DNA of 64,000 bases from Amborella trichopoda (lineage: Eukaryota > Streptophyta > Magnoliopsida > Amborellales > Amborellaceae), in assembly GCF_000471905.2 (NCBI RefSeq), contig NW_006498608.1, positions 6,675,157 to 6,739,156 of the forward strand, read 5' to 3'. The notes under the pieces are model-generated. The model worked only from the letters and a program-made list of their open reading frames with translations, did not search any database and was not told the DNA's origin. Below are positions 1 through 12,461 of the stretch, one piece after another. A program made the translations under genes and the position numbers. How positions within the stretch are numbered: position 1 is the stretch's first letter; each line of letters begins with the position of its first letter.

Positions 1-535
1 TGGGTTGAAGTGGTCAGGAAGAATTTTATGGTTTCACTTTTGAGTGACTTTCAAGAGGTTCCTGGGTCCATAGAGAGAGAGGAAAGAGGTTCAGATTTTT
101 AGAGAGAGAAAGCGCTCGTACTTTAGGAGAGAAGAGAGAGACACCGTCGAGGCACGGAAGATTCAGAGTTTTAGAGAGGGAAAGCGGTGACAGAAACTGG
201 CCGTATCTTTTCACAAGTGCTACTCTGCTCTCTACCTTTCGTGGTCATGCGGGACGAAATTGGACATTTGGTACCGCGGATCAAACAGAGTTGAGCGATT
301 TGTTGGGCGCAAAACTATCATCTTCATTGTCGTCAAAACTTTTTTCCAATTAATTGGGATCAACTACACGAATCTAGATCCACTATTGTACTTAAGAGTC
401 ATATCCTTAATAAATTTATAAGTCCACTTATCTTTTTTCACTATTTCCAATCATATCTTTTTTGGGCCTACTTCTTAATTTTTTTTTACCTTTCCACTTG
501 AATTAACTTGCATATTTGAATAGGTGTTATATTGG
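1..535. other. Purine-rich leader-like stretch, no gene recognised
   Basis: The first 300 bases are GA-rich. A motif close to TTTTAGAGAG followed by GAAAGCG occurs twice (near 100 and 170), suggesting a decayed short tandem. No convincing coding exon is seen. It could be the 5' untranslated region of a gene outside the window, but nothing here proves that. The rest is AT-rich with no recognised feature. Confidence 0.3.
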
Positions 536-539
536 GTTT

Positions 540-800
540 ACACCACGCATAACTAACTCACTTAAGTCTACTCTCTTTCATTTTATTGTCTATTGGTGCC
601 AGACTTAAATTTTATCAGATGTATTCATTTTGAATTCTATCTTTTCTTGTTTTGCTACTCATCCATCTCATCATCCTCATCTCTGCTACATTCATTCTAT
701 GAATGTATTGTTTTTTACTGCCCAATATTCTGCCCTATAAAGCAAAGTTGGTCTCACAGTTATCCTATAAAACTCGCCCTTTAGCTTCATTGGTATGTTT
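540..800 (-). pseudogene. RTE-type LINE, C-terminal pol fragment
   Basis: Read on the minus strand, 797 down to about 540 gives a degenerate protein resembling the end of the reverse transcriptase ORF of RTE-clade plant LINEs. It begins MKLKGEFYRITVRPTLLY, followed by VAEMRMMRWM, KTRKDRIQNE and LAPIDNKMKESRLK, in the family's usual order. Several in-frame stops interrupt it and nothing upstream of this segment survives. It is a short 5'-truncated or deleted remnant with no function. The family call rests on recognising the conserved order of these blocks, not on a search. Confidence 0.7.
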
Positions 801-895
801 ACAAGGAGACATGGAGGTCACAATCATTCTCAATCATTAAATGTCAAATCATTCCCAATAATTAGATGTCAAATTGGATGGTTTTGTTTAAGTCA

Positions 896-900
896 TGAAG
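896..900. repeat. Copia target-site duplication, left copy
   Basis: TGAAG directly precedes the LTR that starts TGATAG at 901. The same five bases follow the other LTR at 6639-6643. Five bases is the usual duplication length for Ty1/Copia elements. Confidence 0.75.
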
Positions 901-1268
901 TGATAGTAAAAATTGATAAAGTGTGGAAGAGACTAAACTCGAAGTCATAGAAGGGGTGTTGTGAGGCTAGTGGTCGTAGAGCCTGGATTTTTTATTCCTT
1001 CACTTTTTAGATAGTGAGAGTACACATTTTCCTTGTTATTAGCATCATCTCTCTGGCTTCTTATTTTATAGGGAGAAGAATGGATAACCGTTGTATTTTT
1101 CCAACTGGTCTCTGAGAAAATGAAGGAGTTCCCTGATCTCCAACGGGTCTCTGAGAAAAACGAGGGGTTACGTTTATATGGATGTTGGACTATATGATCG
1201 TTGAATATATTGAATTCCTACAAATGTAGGATAAGACACGTAATACCTCATAGCCATATGTGTCAACA
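901..1268 (-). repeat. Copia 3' LTR
   Basis: This 368-bp repeat shares both ends and most of its body with the repeat at 6422-6638. Examples are the shared TGATAGTAAAAATTGAT end and the TAATACCTCATAGC block near the other end. It has about 150 bases not present in the other LTR (about 1010-1170), which include a duplicated GGTCTCTGAGAAAA segment. Confidence 0.85.
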
Positions 1269-1639
1269 TCTCCCACTTGACTATGATGGCCGATACATAC
1301 TCCCACTTTTGATTATGACCTTTAAGAAAATATCTTATCATAAGACTTTTCTCACGCTTTTGCAGATATGCCTCTCATAACAAACGTCTATCATAAGGAT
1401 TTTCACGCTAAGTCACTCATAAAAATCGACTGACTTAAACATTTTTAAGTCTCATTAAGCTAGTGTGCTTAAATAGTAGTTCAACACTTAGATCTTTTAT
1501 TAATGGATCAGTGATCATATCTGATGAAGGCAAGTAACTAATAGTTACTTTACATTTCTCAACTACATCCTGAATGTAGTGATATTGAACATCTATATGT
1601 ATTCCTTTGGAGCTATTTGCTTTACTTTAAATTAATTTA

Positions 1640-4600
1640 ATTGCAGCTTGATTATCACAAAATATTTGGATTGGTCCGTCGATTATTTGCAGCTTCACGT
1701 CTTCTATGAAGCGCTTTATCCAAACGGCAAAAGTACAAGTAATACTACATGCGATGTATTATGCTTTCTGCGTGTACCTAGCTACACACTCTTGTTTCTT
1801 GCTAGACCAAGAAACAACTACCCCTCCAAAGAAGTAAGTATGTCCTGAGGTGGACTTACTATCATCCTTATCCCCAGCAAAATCTTCATCTGAATATCAT
1901 ATAACTTCAAGCTTATCTGCTCGAAAACACAATTTTAGATGCTTTATTTGCTTAATGTAATTTAGAATTCGTTTTACTGGTTTCCAATGATCTATGCCTG
2001 GATTACTTTGATATCTACTAACAAATTCTACGACATAACTCAAATATGGTATTGTAAATCTTACTGCATATAGCAAGCTACCAATAGCTTGTGTATAAGG
2101 AACGTTAGGATTCTCTTGTCTTTTTACTGGACAATCCTTTCTAGACAGCTTGACTCCCTTTTCAACAAGAGTAGACAATGGCTTATAATTTTCCATCTTT
2201 TGATAACAGAGTCAAGATATCTCTCTTGGCTCAAACACAACATTTTTTATTTTCTATCTCTAGTTATTTTTTTGCTTAGGATATAAGATGTTTCTCCTAT
2301 ATCCTTCATCTCAAACCGAGAAGAAAGCAATGACTTAGTTTTATCAATCATTTCTAAGTCATTTCTAGCTATTTTGATATCATCTACATATAATGAGAGT
2401 ATTGTGAATTTACTTTCACTCTTCAGGACATATTATTTACTTCATTTCTTATATGTAGGATGGCATCATGTAATGTTAAGTACCATTGTCTTGAAGGTTG
2501 TTTTAAACCATATAAAGACTTATTTAATTTGTATACTTTATTTTCTTGGCCTTTAATTATGAAGCCCTCGGGTCGCTTCATGTAGATGGTTTCATTTAGT
2601 TCACCATTCAACAATGCAGTCTTTACCTCCATTTGGTATCTAATAGATACAAACATTGCAACTGGGAAATAAGTGTCGACATAGTCGACTCTTTTTTTTT
2701 GGGTAAAACCCTTTGCTACAAACTTAGCTTTAAATTTATCAAGTAATCCATCAGATTTTAACTTCATTTTAAGTATCTATTTAGAACCTATAGGTTTTCT
2801 ATTTGATGGTAATCATATAGATCACAAACTTTTTTTTTTAAATAAAATATAATTCTTCTCTTATGGCATTAAGCCATTCTTGATATTTTTATGACTTCAT
2901 AGCATCATTGAAGTCAAAAGAGTCATGGATTTCATCTAAGTCAATAAGGTTGTCTATTTTCTCACTCATATAGATATAGAAATCATCAAGGTATGGTGGA
3001 GGAGCTCTAAACCTCTTTTGACCACTTAATATTGGGTGTGTAGGTAGTGGTTATAAGTCATCAAAGCTATCCATATCCATTGTAGGTAGTGGTTCGAAAT
3101 CATCTATAATATTAAATGGAACTTAATATATCTGTTTTCTATGGGTCCTTTATCTTTATAATAAAATCGATATCCCTTTGAACCTTTGAGAAATCTTATA
3201 AAATTACAAAAAAGTGTTTTATTTTCTAACTTATTTCTATGTTGATGTAGGATTAGGACATGGGCAGTCGACCCCCACTTCTTTAAGTTAGATAGATCAA
3301 GTTTTCTACATGTCTACAGGTCATAAGGGGTAGAACTATTGCCTTAGTTGTAACCATATTAAGAATATACATTAATGTGTTTATTGCTTCTCCCCAGAAG
3401 GTCTTGGGTAGATTAGCATGAGCCATCATAGATCTTGTCGTTTATCTATTACGCCTTTCAGCTATACTATTTTGTTGTGGCGTATAAGGCATAATTGTAT
3501 GTTTTTTAATATCATATTCTTGACAATAGGTATTGAAAGCTTTGGATGTGTATTCACCTCTCCTATCAGTTCTAAGAACTTTGATGTTCCTACCCAATTA
3601 GTTTTCTACTTCTTTTTTATATATTTTAAATTTTTCTAAAGTTTCTGATTTATGGTGGATTAGATAAACATATCCAAATCTAGAAAAAATCATCAATAAA
3701 GGTAATGAACTATGACATCCCTCTATGGGTTTTAATATTGTGGGGTGCACAACTATCAGAGTGGACCACATTCAATAACTCATTAGCTCTATCCCTTTTA
3801 TTGAATGATTTTCTAGTCATTTTTTCGGACAAGTAGTATTGACAGGTTGGAAATTCGACATTATTTAGATTTGGAATAAGATATTTTTTTATTAATCTAT
3901 TTATTTTGTCTTTTCCTATGTGGCCAAGCCTAAGATGCCAAGTATATCCATCAACAAACTATTACACAATCAACATAACCAGAATAAATTGTAATTTTAT
4001 TATCAGCTTTCTCATTTATATGAAGAAAAAACAAGTTGTGGTCATCAACCAAGTGTCCCCACATATAAATTTGTCTATGCTTTCCGATTGATACTTTTAA
4101 TGATCAGAAGCAGACTTCAAAGTCCTTTATAATGAGCAATAGGACAGATACAATATTTCATCTCATACAATAGACAAAATATACTTTAGTTAATACAATG
4201 TCGTTTGTCCATGCATACAACCTACAAGTTCCTACACTTAATATGTTATAATAGGTGTTGTTTCCCATGTAAATGTGTTTCTCCCTAGCTTTTATTTCTT
4301 TGAAATCCTCGAAAAGGCCTTTTAAGCTTGCGATTACCGATTAGCACCTGAGTCTACCCACCATCCTTTGATGTTAACCGGGCACTCAGAAACCATACAA
4401 ACAATTTTACGTCTCTTACTTTCATTTTCGCTATTATTTAGATTTTGTGAGTTTCTATTATGTGGGCAACGGTTCTTGAAGTAACCTGACTGGCCACATA
4501 AGAAGCATTTTGGTGGTCCTATTTTAGATTCTTGGTTGTACGGTTTAGTTCCTCTATTTTTTAACCCATTGTTCATTTTATTAAACTTTTCTTGAAATTT

Positions 4601-5265
4601 TTTGTTGTTATGCTTGGGTGGGCTAGATCTGGGAGATCCTTGAGCAAGCATGAGCTCACTTCTTTTATATTTGTTCATATGCTATTGCTCTAAGGCTAGT
4701 TGCATAGGTTGGTCTCTTAAAGTAAGAGATTTTGCATTAAACCTAAATGCAATTGTTATCATCCTCCATGAAGGTGGAAGGTTATTTAAGATGGTGGAAA
4801 CTTACATGCGCTCAGGGACTTTATTCCCAACAATGGCTAAGTCATTAGTCATAACAAGTATTTTGTTTACATGTTCCACTATATTATTACCCGCATTCAT
4901 CTTAAATGAGTTATATTGCTTTAATAGCAATTGGAAGTGTGTTTAAGAGGTTGAGTTATATTTAGTTTTTATTGCATCCAGTATGCTCTTTGATGTTTCA
5001 TGATGCTCGCAAACCTTAATAAAGTCATCTTGCATAAAAGTTAACATAGAAGTTTTTACTATGAGGTCATCTTCTAAAATTTTTTCTAACTTTTTTTTTT
5101 CTTTTTCAATTAGTTTATCACTAACTACTGGTGGATCTTCTCTTAGTACATATATTATTCTATCTTGGATGAGGAGATATTCCATCTTTTCTTCCACATG
5201 ACAAAATTGTTTCCATTCAGTTTTTCGACTCTAGAAAGTTCAACCATTACAATTCTACTAGCCAT
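1640..5265 (-). pseudogene. Copia gag-pol, degenerate
   Basis: The gag start is probably the ATG at 5263-5265 (MASRIVMVELSRVEKLNG), followed by a frameshift near 5200 into the gag domain (5197-4943). A zinc knuckle is visible at about 4500 (CFLCGQSGYFKNRC); the usual histidine is tyrosine here. A protease start with WWVDSGA follows near 4340. Integrase remnants lie between about 4100 and 3000. Reverse transcriptase blocks are at 2767-2423 (AKFVAKGFTQK, EGFIIKGQENKVYKLNKSLY) with the catalytic YVDD at about 2380-2391. RNase H similarity runs from 2196 to about 1640 (SNPG, STSGHTYFFGG). Multiple stops and frameshifts make it non-functional. Confidence 0.85.
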
Positions 5266-6421
5266 TTGCTAAGTTATGTGTGAGTAACCTAATACTTTCT
5301 AAGTTATAAATAAACTAAACATGCCACCAAAATTATTTATTTTATGGTAAATACATATACAGATAGAGCTGCAATTATTTCACAAATAATATTAGTAGTT
5401 AAGTGATGCCAAATTTTTTTTGATGAAATAGGCAAGCTCTCAATTTATAAATAAGTACTATAATTATCAAAGATAATATAAAATTATTCTTTATTATTAT
5501 TTATCAAGGGTGCAAAAGCAATATCAAGGTGTGTGAGCCATTATGATAAAAGAGCAAATATCAAGTATCAATTTCTATATCACACCAAAGCAGTAAGTGC
5601 ATTAATTGCATTCAAATATCAGCAATACAAAAAAAAATGAGCAAAAATAAGTCTTCTATAATTTTTGTCTCTCCTTTATTATTATTATTATTTTAATAGA
5701 AAAATCAGCAATATATAAAGCAACAAAATATGTATTCAGCCCTTTCCTTCTTTTTTTTTTTTTTAATAGAAATATCAACAATATATAAGACAACAAAATA
5801 GCAATTTGTAGCCACTGATATTTAGTGAAAAAAAAAAAAAATCAACTGCACATATTATTTTATATATAGAGGCAATATCTAAGCCAATAGAATAGCACAA
5901 TTTGTAGCCACTGATATTTATTGGGAAAAAAAAATTTAGTCGCATAGATAATTTTATTCACATAGGCAATTATATCTCTATAGCACAAAATTACCATATG
6001 AAATCTAAAATATCTATCCTTCCATCATTTTATCAATAGCACTTCGTAATTCCAAGCAATCTCTTAAACAAAGATATACATGCTAATCCTTTAAACAATT
6101 TGCGATGATAAAAGAATAAGATATACACGCGTTGAGATGGCCGAGTTGATAAAAAATGCATGATATTCAGTGACAATTAGTGGTATACAGTGAAATTCAC
6201 TGCAATAATGCCAATAGAAGTATATTGTTTTGAAAACGTGTTTACTTTCCTAAAATAGAAGATGGCAACCTTAAAAAAAAATTGATAATAGATAAATAAA
6301 TAAATAAAAGGAAAGAACTCACGGCTCAGGCACATGGGACAGCAAAGAAAAGGCACAGAATTGAGATCAAGAAAATTACAACACCACCAAGATCATTATA
6401 GCAACCGCGTTATGATACCAA

Positions 6422-6638
6422 TGATAGTAAAAATTGATGAAGCATGGAAGAAACTAAACCCGAGATCAGAGAAGGCCATGAGGCTGATAATCGCAGAGCT
6501 TGGATTTTTTATCCCTTCACTTTTTAGAGAGAGTGGGTTACGTTCATATGAACATTGGACTATATAACCGTTGGATATATTGATTTCCTACAAATAGAGG
6601 CTAAGACAGGTAATACCTCATAGCTATACGTGTCAACA
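6422..6638 (-). repeat. Copia 5' LTR
   Basis: This 217-bp copy of the LTR has the same termini as 901-1268. It lacks about 150 internal bases, so the two LTRs differ by a large indel as well as by substitutions. Confidence 0.85.
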
Positions 6639-6643
6639 TGAAG
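6639..6643. repeat. Copia target-site duplication, right copy
   Basis: TGAAG immediately follows the LTR end CAACA and matches 896-900. Confidence 0.75.
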
Positions 6644-9412
6644 TCCGATAACTTTTTTTTTGGAACCTTGTGTCTATTCAATGACAATCTTACTACCACC
6701 TATTTTGAAATTTAAGGGATAATAATGATTGTGACTTCCATATACAAAAAGATTAACGGTCTATCTATAGAAAAGCCCCTTTAAGATAATCGACAATTCA
6801 ACTCGAGACTCGCCCAAGTTGGCTTAGGCTGAAAGGGTAACCAATTTGTAGGTAAAACATCAATCCACGCGTTTGGGAGTTTTTATTGAGGAATTTTCCT
6901 GGTGACTTGTGCTTGTGCAGGGCTGTGTTATTTTAACATTGTTGCATATTGATATTTTGATTACAGCAACTTTTTTACGGTGCGTTTAATATATGTTTTG
7001 AAAAAATCTAACCGCCATGTTTTTGTTAGGTTTTATTACCCAAAATACACTATCGAATTCCTGTAAACATTATCGAATACCTGTAAGTGACGGAACGCAT
7101 TTTAAAATTTTTTTTTTTTGAAAAGTTTACACTATCCAATACTTGTAAGTGCCGGATTGCATTTTAAATATTTTTTTGAGAAGTTAGCGGCACATAAAGT
7201 ACCATGTCTTCTCTATGATAATATCAGTTATGCACTTCAAGTATCGAATCGATCTCTAATACTACAAAGATCAAAATATAGGGTTTGGTGTAGATTTATG
7301 GTTTGGATCGAAACACCCCTTTACATGCATTTTGGGTGCCGGATCATGTATTATAGGTGGTCGGTAGGACCACTGAATGCACACCGGCTCAATAACTTTC
7401 AGGAATGGGTGTGGTTACTAAAAATATGGGGTCAACTTTTGGATTTTTTTTTTTTTAAATGTTCACCAGAGTTAATTAGTCAAGAGTCAAGACCCATACG
7501 ACTCACTCTTGAATCCCCTTTTATCTTGTTTAGACTAGTGTGTTAAAATACATATCAGTTATATAGATCGGTGATTCGGATATGGAATATCAATTTGATT
7601 AGCAATAATAAAAATTAAAGTAAGACAATTGAAAGTAGTGAGAAGAGATAAGAAGACAATGGCATAACTGCGGGTATGATCCTTGATAAGACTAGGATTC
7701 TTGTAGTCAACCCTAATTGGTTGGAAAAAAGTTCTTATAGTAATAATGATAAAAAATAAAATTAGGGGGATCAGACAGGAGGGATTTAGATTTCCCACCC
7801 ATTGAATCTGATCTAGATCAGAGATATATATATTTTTTAATTAATGTGTTGATTGTCAAATCTACAAGCTTTAAAACCCTAGTTTTAGCCAAACCTGGTG
7901 GATTGACTGCATATCAGAATTAAGCATTTAGAAACTCGAAATCCATTATTTGTAAATAATATCTCCTGATTAGATTAAATCGTATGGATGTATATCTCTT
8001 GATTATAATAATATGGATGTCTATCTCTTGATTTTAATAAGTTTAGGTATCATTAATACTTATAATAGGTAGTATAGATATCTATCCATGTCTATTACTG
8101 AATATGGGCATTGTGTATTATTAAATCAATAATATACAAAGAGCTCTGTACAAAGATGATGAGATTCTATTATGGTATATGTGAATAGATATGAATGTAT
8201 ATGTGTCGTGTAGGGATATGTATCTCCTGATTAGATTAGATCGTATGATATATCTCTTGATTATGATATCTAATTTAGGTATCTTTATACTATAATAAGT
8301 ATAGATATCTATACGTGACTGTTATTGATCATATATTTATATGGGATTATATATTTTTTAAACAATAATAAACAGAGAGTTCTTTGCAAAGATTATGCCG
8401 TTTTATCAATGGGAAGGGTTTCTATACTTCCCATATTGTACAGAAGATATACACTTCCTTGCGCATCCAGCCGTCCAACTTACATGAAGTGAGCCACTGA
8501 CAGTTTGATTTAGATCCGACGCCTTAGAGTATTTTATTTTTTATTTATTTTTACAAATTATATAAATATAAAATTTGATATGGGCTATCATCTCAATGGG
8601 TGCACCTAAAACAATATTAAAAAAATATTTTTGATAGAATAAAATGATTAAAATACCCTTCAAATTTTCATGGGCATTTTGGTTATCTTATTTTATTGGG
8701 AATACTGTTTTTATATTTTTTACTGGTGCATGTTTAAGAGAGGAGTGGCCACTCAAAATTTGATGTCGAAATTTTTTATATAAAAAAAATTAAAAATCAA
8801 ATAGTATAAAGATGTGATATTGTGATTGAGACCATCTCAACCATCTATTCAAAATGGACAGTTTGGATAGGGGGAAGTATATAAATTTTATACCTTATTG
8901 GAAGCATAGAAAAGCTTAGGCATAACAAAATGATGTTTAGAGTGATGTTTAGAGTTTCATTCCTAATGAGGTCCAAAGTCACCAAAGTTAATATTAAAAA
9001 AAAAAATGAAAATAGCAAACAAACTCGTGTCATTCTTTTGAACGTAGATATTCTCTTTTTCAAACTCGTTCCTTTCCAATCTCAACCTGTTCTTTTTTGG
9101 TTTGTTCTCTTTCCCCTTAATAAAACTCATTTCTTTCGACCTGCTTTTTTTCATTTGCTGTTATCTTTCTACCCAAAGCATCGCGTCAAAGGATTAGGAG
9201 TTTCCAAAACCATACCCCTTTGTTTGAAGTTCATTGGCCTCAATTTTTTTTCTTTTTTTTTCTTGAACCCAATTATTATTAGTTCCAATGGTGCCTCTCT
9301 CTCTAAAAAAAATCCCATTTTTGAACCCTCATTACCAAAGATATAAAAATTACCATTATTTTCAATCGCAAAACCCAGATCGTTAGGGCAGATATATATA
9401 GGACGCGGTTTC
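6644..9412. other. AT-rich intergenic DNA without a recognised gene
   Basis: No open frame here shows family features. The longest ones (7118-7546 plus, 8930-9346 plus) are low-complexity and have no recognisable domain. A diverged direct duplication is visible: the block around 7965-8090 (TCTCCTGATTAGATTAAATCG, then repeated TATCTCTTGATT) recurs around 8218-8320. The rest is AT-rich with poly-T runs. Confidence 0.5.
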
Positions 9413-9757
9413 TATAAGATTGCAACCTTAAACAATCCAATTAAGGCGCACTTCCAAATTTTATCAATTTTAAGATTATCTTAAAAACGATTTTCATATC
9501 TAATTAGGAAATTTTAAACTTCAAAAATAGTTAAAATCAAGTAGATCTATAAACATATGAAAATCTTGAAAATAAACGGTCTAGATAATGTGTTGCAAGA
9601 TACACTATTTTTGGGACTCGAAAACTTTTTTTTTTAATATTCATACACCTCGATGTCGAGATGATCAATTAGAGAGCTTTTCAACATTAAAACAGTATTT
9701 CCGATGAATTTTTGAGGTGCATATGTGAGTCTACATTTAAGGTTGCAACCTTATATA
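9413..9757. mobile_element. MITE-like element with palindromic ends
   Basis: The left end TATAAGATTGCAACCTTAAA (9413-9432) and the right end TTTAAGGTTGCAACCTTATA (about 9737-9756) are inverted copies of each other. Each end is also close to self-palindromic around TTGCAA. The interior has no ORF. Its core, with TGCAAGATACACTATTTTTG and a GATGTCGAGATGATCAATT block, recurs elsewhere in the window (before 11250, near 37500, 59060 and 63610). Confidence 0.6.
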
Positions 9758-9780
9758 AACTTTTCCCATATGAATATATT

Positions 9781-10185
9781 TATTCATATGAGCCAATCGG
9801 CCCAGATTGAATTTGAAACGATCTGACGGTCACGATCTCATTTCATATTTGAATTTTAATTTTTTTCTACGAATCCAAATAATTTGAACTTTTAAACATG
9901 TATTCTTCAAAAATAGGAGAATCAAATAAAAATATCAAAAATAATAATTTGCAAAAAATAAATTGACCAAAATACTTTTGAAGTTTTCAAGGGTATTTTG
10001 ATCAATATTTATTTTACGAATTAGTTTTTAAATATTTTTATAAGGTGCGCCTTGATGAGAAGAATGGACGTATAAAATTTCAAGTTATTTAGATTTATAG
10101 GAAAAACATTAAAACTCAAACACAAAATGAAATCGTGGCCGTCAAATCGACTTAGATTCAATCTAAACCGTTGTGCTCATATGTT
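9781..10185. mobile_element. MITE-like element with long terminal inverted repeats
   Basis: The left end (about 9781-9845) contains TCATATGAGC, then CAGATTGAATTTGAAACGAT, CTGACGGTCACGAT and CTCATTT. It matches the reverse complement of the right end (about 10112-10185) in the same order with moderate divergence. The inverted repeats are about 65-70 bp around an AT-rich middle without an ORF. No target duplication could be fixed by eye. Confidence 0.6.
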
Positions 10186-10229
10186 CATATAAGCTAGTGC
10201 GCATTTAATCTCAATATTTTTCTATATAT

Positions 10230-11023
10230 NNNNNNNNNNNNNNNNNNNNNNNNNNNNNNNNNNNNNNNNNNNNNNNNNNNNNNNNNNNNNNNNNNNNNNN
10301 NNNNNNNNNNNNNNNNNNNNNNNNNNNNNNNNNNNNNNNNNNNNNNNNNNNNNNNNNNNNNNNNNNNNNNNNNNNNNNNNNNNNNNNNNNNNNNNNNNNN
10401 NNNNNNNNNNNNNNNNNNNNNNNNNNNNNNNNNNNNNNNNNNNNNNNNNNNNNNNNNNNNNNNNNNNNNNNNNNNNNNNNNNNNNNNNNNNNNNNNNNNN
10501 NNNNNNNNNNNNNNNNNNNNNNNNNNNNNNNNNNNNNNNNNNNNNNNNNNNNNNNNNNNNNNNNNNNNNNNNNNNNNNNNNNNNNNNNNNNNNNNNNNNN
10601 NNNNNNNNNNNNNNNNNNNNNNNNNNNNNNNNNNNNNNNNNNNNNNNNNNNNNNNNNNNNNNNNNNNNNNNNNNNNNNNNNNNNNNNNNNNNNNNNNNNN
10701 NNNNNNNNNNNNNNNNNNNNNNNNNNNNNNNNNNNNNNNNNNNNNNNNNNNNNNNNNNNNNNNNNNNNNNNNNNNNNNNNNNNNNNNNNNNNNNNNNNNN
10801 NNNNNNNNNNNNNNNNNNNNNNNNNNNNNNNNNNNNNNNNNNNNNNNNNNNNNNNNNNNNNNNNNNNNNNNNNNNNNNNNNNNNNNNNNNNNNNNNNNNN
10901 NNNNNNNNNNNNNNNNNNNNNNNNNNNNNNNNNNNNNNNNNNNNNNNNNNNNNNNNNNNNNNNNNNNNNNNNNNNNNNNNNNNNNNNNNNNNNNNNNNNN
11001 NNNNNNNNNNNNNNNNNNNNNNN
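10230..11023. other. Assembly gap (794 N)
   Basis: Unresolved bases. The flanks are parts of MITE-like repeats, which probably explains the gap. Confidence 0.99.
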
Positions 11024-11255
11024 TCAAGTAAATCTATATATATATGAAAATATTGAAAATTGAAAGTTTGCATAATGTGTCGTAAGATACACTATTTTTT
11101 AAATTCAAAATCTTTTTTTCTTTCATGTTCCTACTTCTCGACATCAAGATGATCAATTAGAGGGTTTTTCAACATTAAAACATTTTCCTATGGCTTTTTG
11201 ATGTGCATATTTGGTTCTACATTTTAAGATTGCAACCTTCTATAAACTTTTTATA
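11024..11255. mobile_element. Right part of a second palindromic-end MITE
   Basis: This segment aligns by eye with the right two thirds of the element at 9413-9757. Shared blocks include TAAGATACACTATTTTT, ACATCAAGATGATCAATTAGAG, TTTTCAACATTAAAACA, and the terminal TTTAAGATTGCAACCTTCTATA. Its left end lies in the assembly gap. Confidence 0.6.
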
Positions 11256-12461
11256 TATATATAAACGAGATTTTAGGAAAAACAGGGCTGCGAGATTTCA
11301 GGCAAAACAGGGCTGGCACCCATACCTTCCCAAAATCGATTCAGTCCCGACCAATTCCCATAGTTTTTTTTTTTAACATAATCGCACCAAATAATACCTA
11401 AATTCCATTAATTCGAAAAGCCATCAAAGAATAATCAAACTCAAATGCATGTGAACCAAGTCGTTTCAATAAGGGACATCAGGGAGACGTCTAATGAGGA
11501 ACCAAATCGTTTCAATATCTAAACCGCCCAGAGAGAGAGGGGGAAGATGTCCAATATGCTTTGTGTGCGGATGTGCGAGAGAGAGTCCAATGTGTGATAA
11601 AAAAAAAATCACACAATAATGTACACAATTAGTATAAAAAATCATAAAAATCGCCTTCTCCCTCATTTCTTCAGCATAACTAACAGAATGAGTTGTAACA
11701 TACCAAAACTTGTATAAATAATCAAATGTCAATATTAATATCAATAAACACCTAGCTAAGAAATGGCATCTCAATTTTCACATATATTTACAAAATAATG
11801 AAAGCGCATAATGCAATATCCCCCTTCTAATTAGAACTCAAAAAACCAATATTTTAAGGGATTTTTAGTAATTTTTTGAATCTATCTTACGGCCAAATCT
11901 AGCTGATCTGGCCAATTCCCCAATCTAGAATGCTGATCTACTGATCCAACCCAGTTATACAGATGGGGTCGCCAATCCATTTTTTAAAACGTTAATAATA
12001 ATAATAAAACTACTTCAAATGCATATATAAAATTTACTTATTTTATTTTATTTTTTTGGGTAATTCAGTGGGGAAGACATAGGCCATTACTCGTTTTCTT
12101 TCAGATAGATTCGGGAGTCAGCTTTTTTGAAAGTGAAGGTGTTCGACACGATCCAGCTCCTTTCCTATATATACTTCTATTGATGGTTAAACTTCACACA
12201 CTGCTCACACTGTAGTCAGGCATATATGGGGAACACATGGTTATAAACCATCATATCTCATCATCGAGTGAAAAGCTGGAAAGTATGCCAAAGCAAGATA
12301 TAAAACAGGATTGGCATCCTTAAAAGGGAAACAAATGAGTTCCTCATACAAGTTACTCCCATAAAAATGCACCCATTTTTACCTGTATAAATCATAGATA
12401 GTAGTTCCCATTTTTTACAAAGGAATCACTTCCCCTGTGGGTAAGGGAAACAAGAAGACTG
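11256..12461. other. Region downstream of the ZML-like gene, including its 3' UTR
   Basis: There is no coding exon. A short tandem (GAGATTTYAGG-type with AAAACAGGGCTG) occurs at 11272-11320. A segment at about 11860-11990 looks like a decayed repeat: CTGATCTGGCC and CAATCC motifs ending in a homopolymer-like TTTTTTAAAA. A 30-bp block at about 12060 (GGTAATTCAGTGGGGAAGAC) is shared with 18221-18240. The 3' untranslated region of the minus-strand gene should lie just below 12462, but no poly(A) site was fixed. Confidence 0.45.

Larger units (their letters stand above)
901..6638 (-). mobile_element. Decayed Ty1/Copia LTR retrotransposon
   Basis: Two LTRs in the same orientation bracket gag, protease, integrase, reverse transcriptase and RNase H remnants, all on the minus strand and in Copia order. 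On the minus strand the LTRs begin TGTTGACAC and end CTATCA. A primer-binding-like TGGTATCA follows the upstream LTR (about 6408-6419), and a purine-rich AAGTGGGAGA tract abuts the downstream LTR (about 1269-1280). A 5-bp duplication TGAAG flanks the whole element. The coding part is broken by many stops and frameshifts, so this is a dead copy. The outer structure is nevertheless complete, which makes the insertion easy to delimit. Confidence 0.88.

Noticed and set aside
7118-7546. 142-codon plus-strand ORF
   Set aside because: No domain, no splice or promoter context; composition typical of chance frames in this AT-rich stretch.
8930-9346. 138-codon plus-strand ORF
   Set aside because: Phe/Lys-rich low-complexity translation of AT-rich DNA with poly-A and poly-T runs; no recognisable family.
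10194-11073. Long minus-strand open frames across 10194-11073
   Set aside because: They are translated almost wholly from N bases of the assembly gap and have no sequence support.
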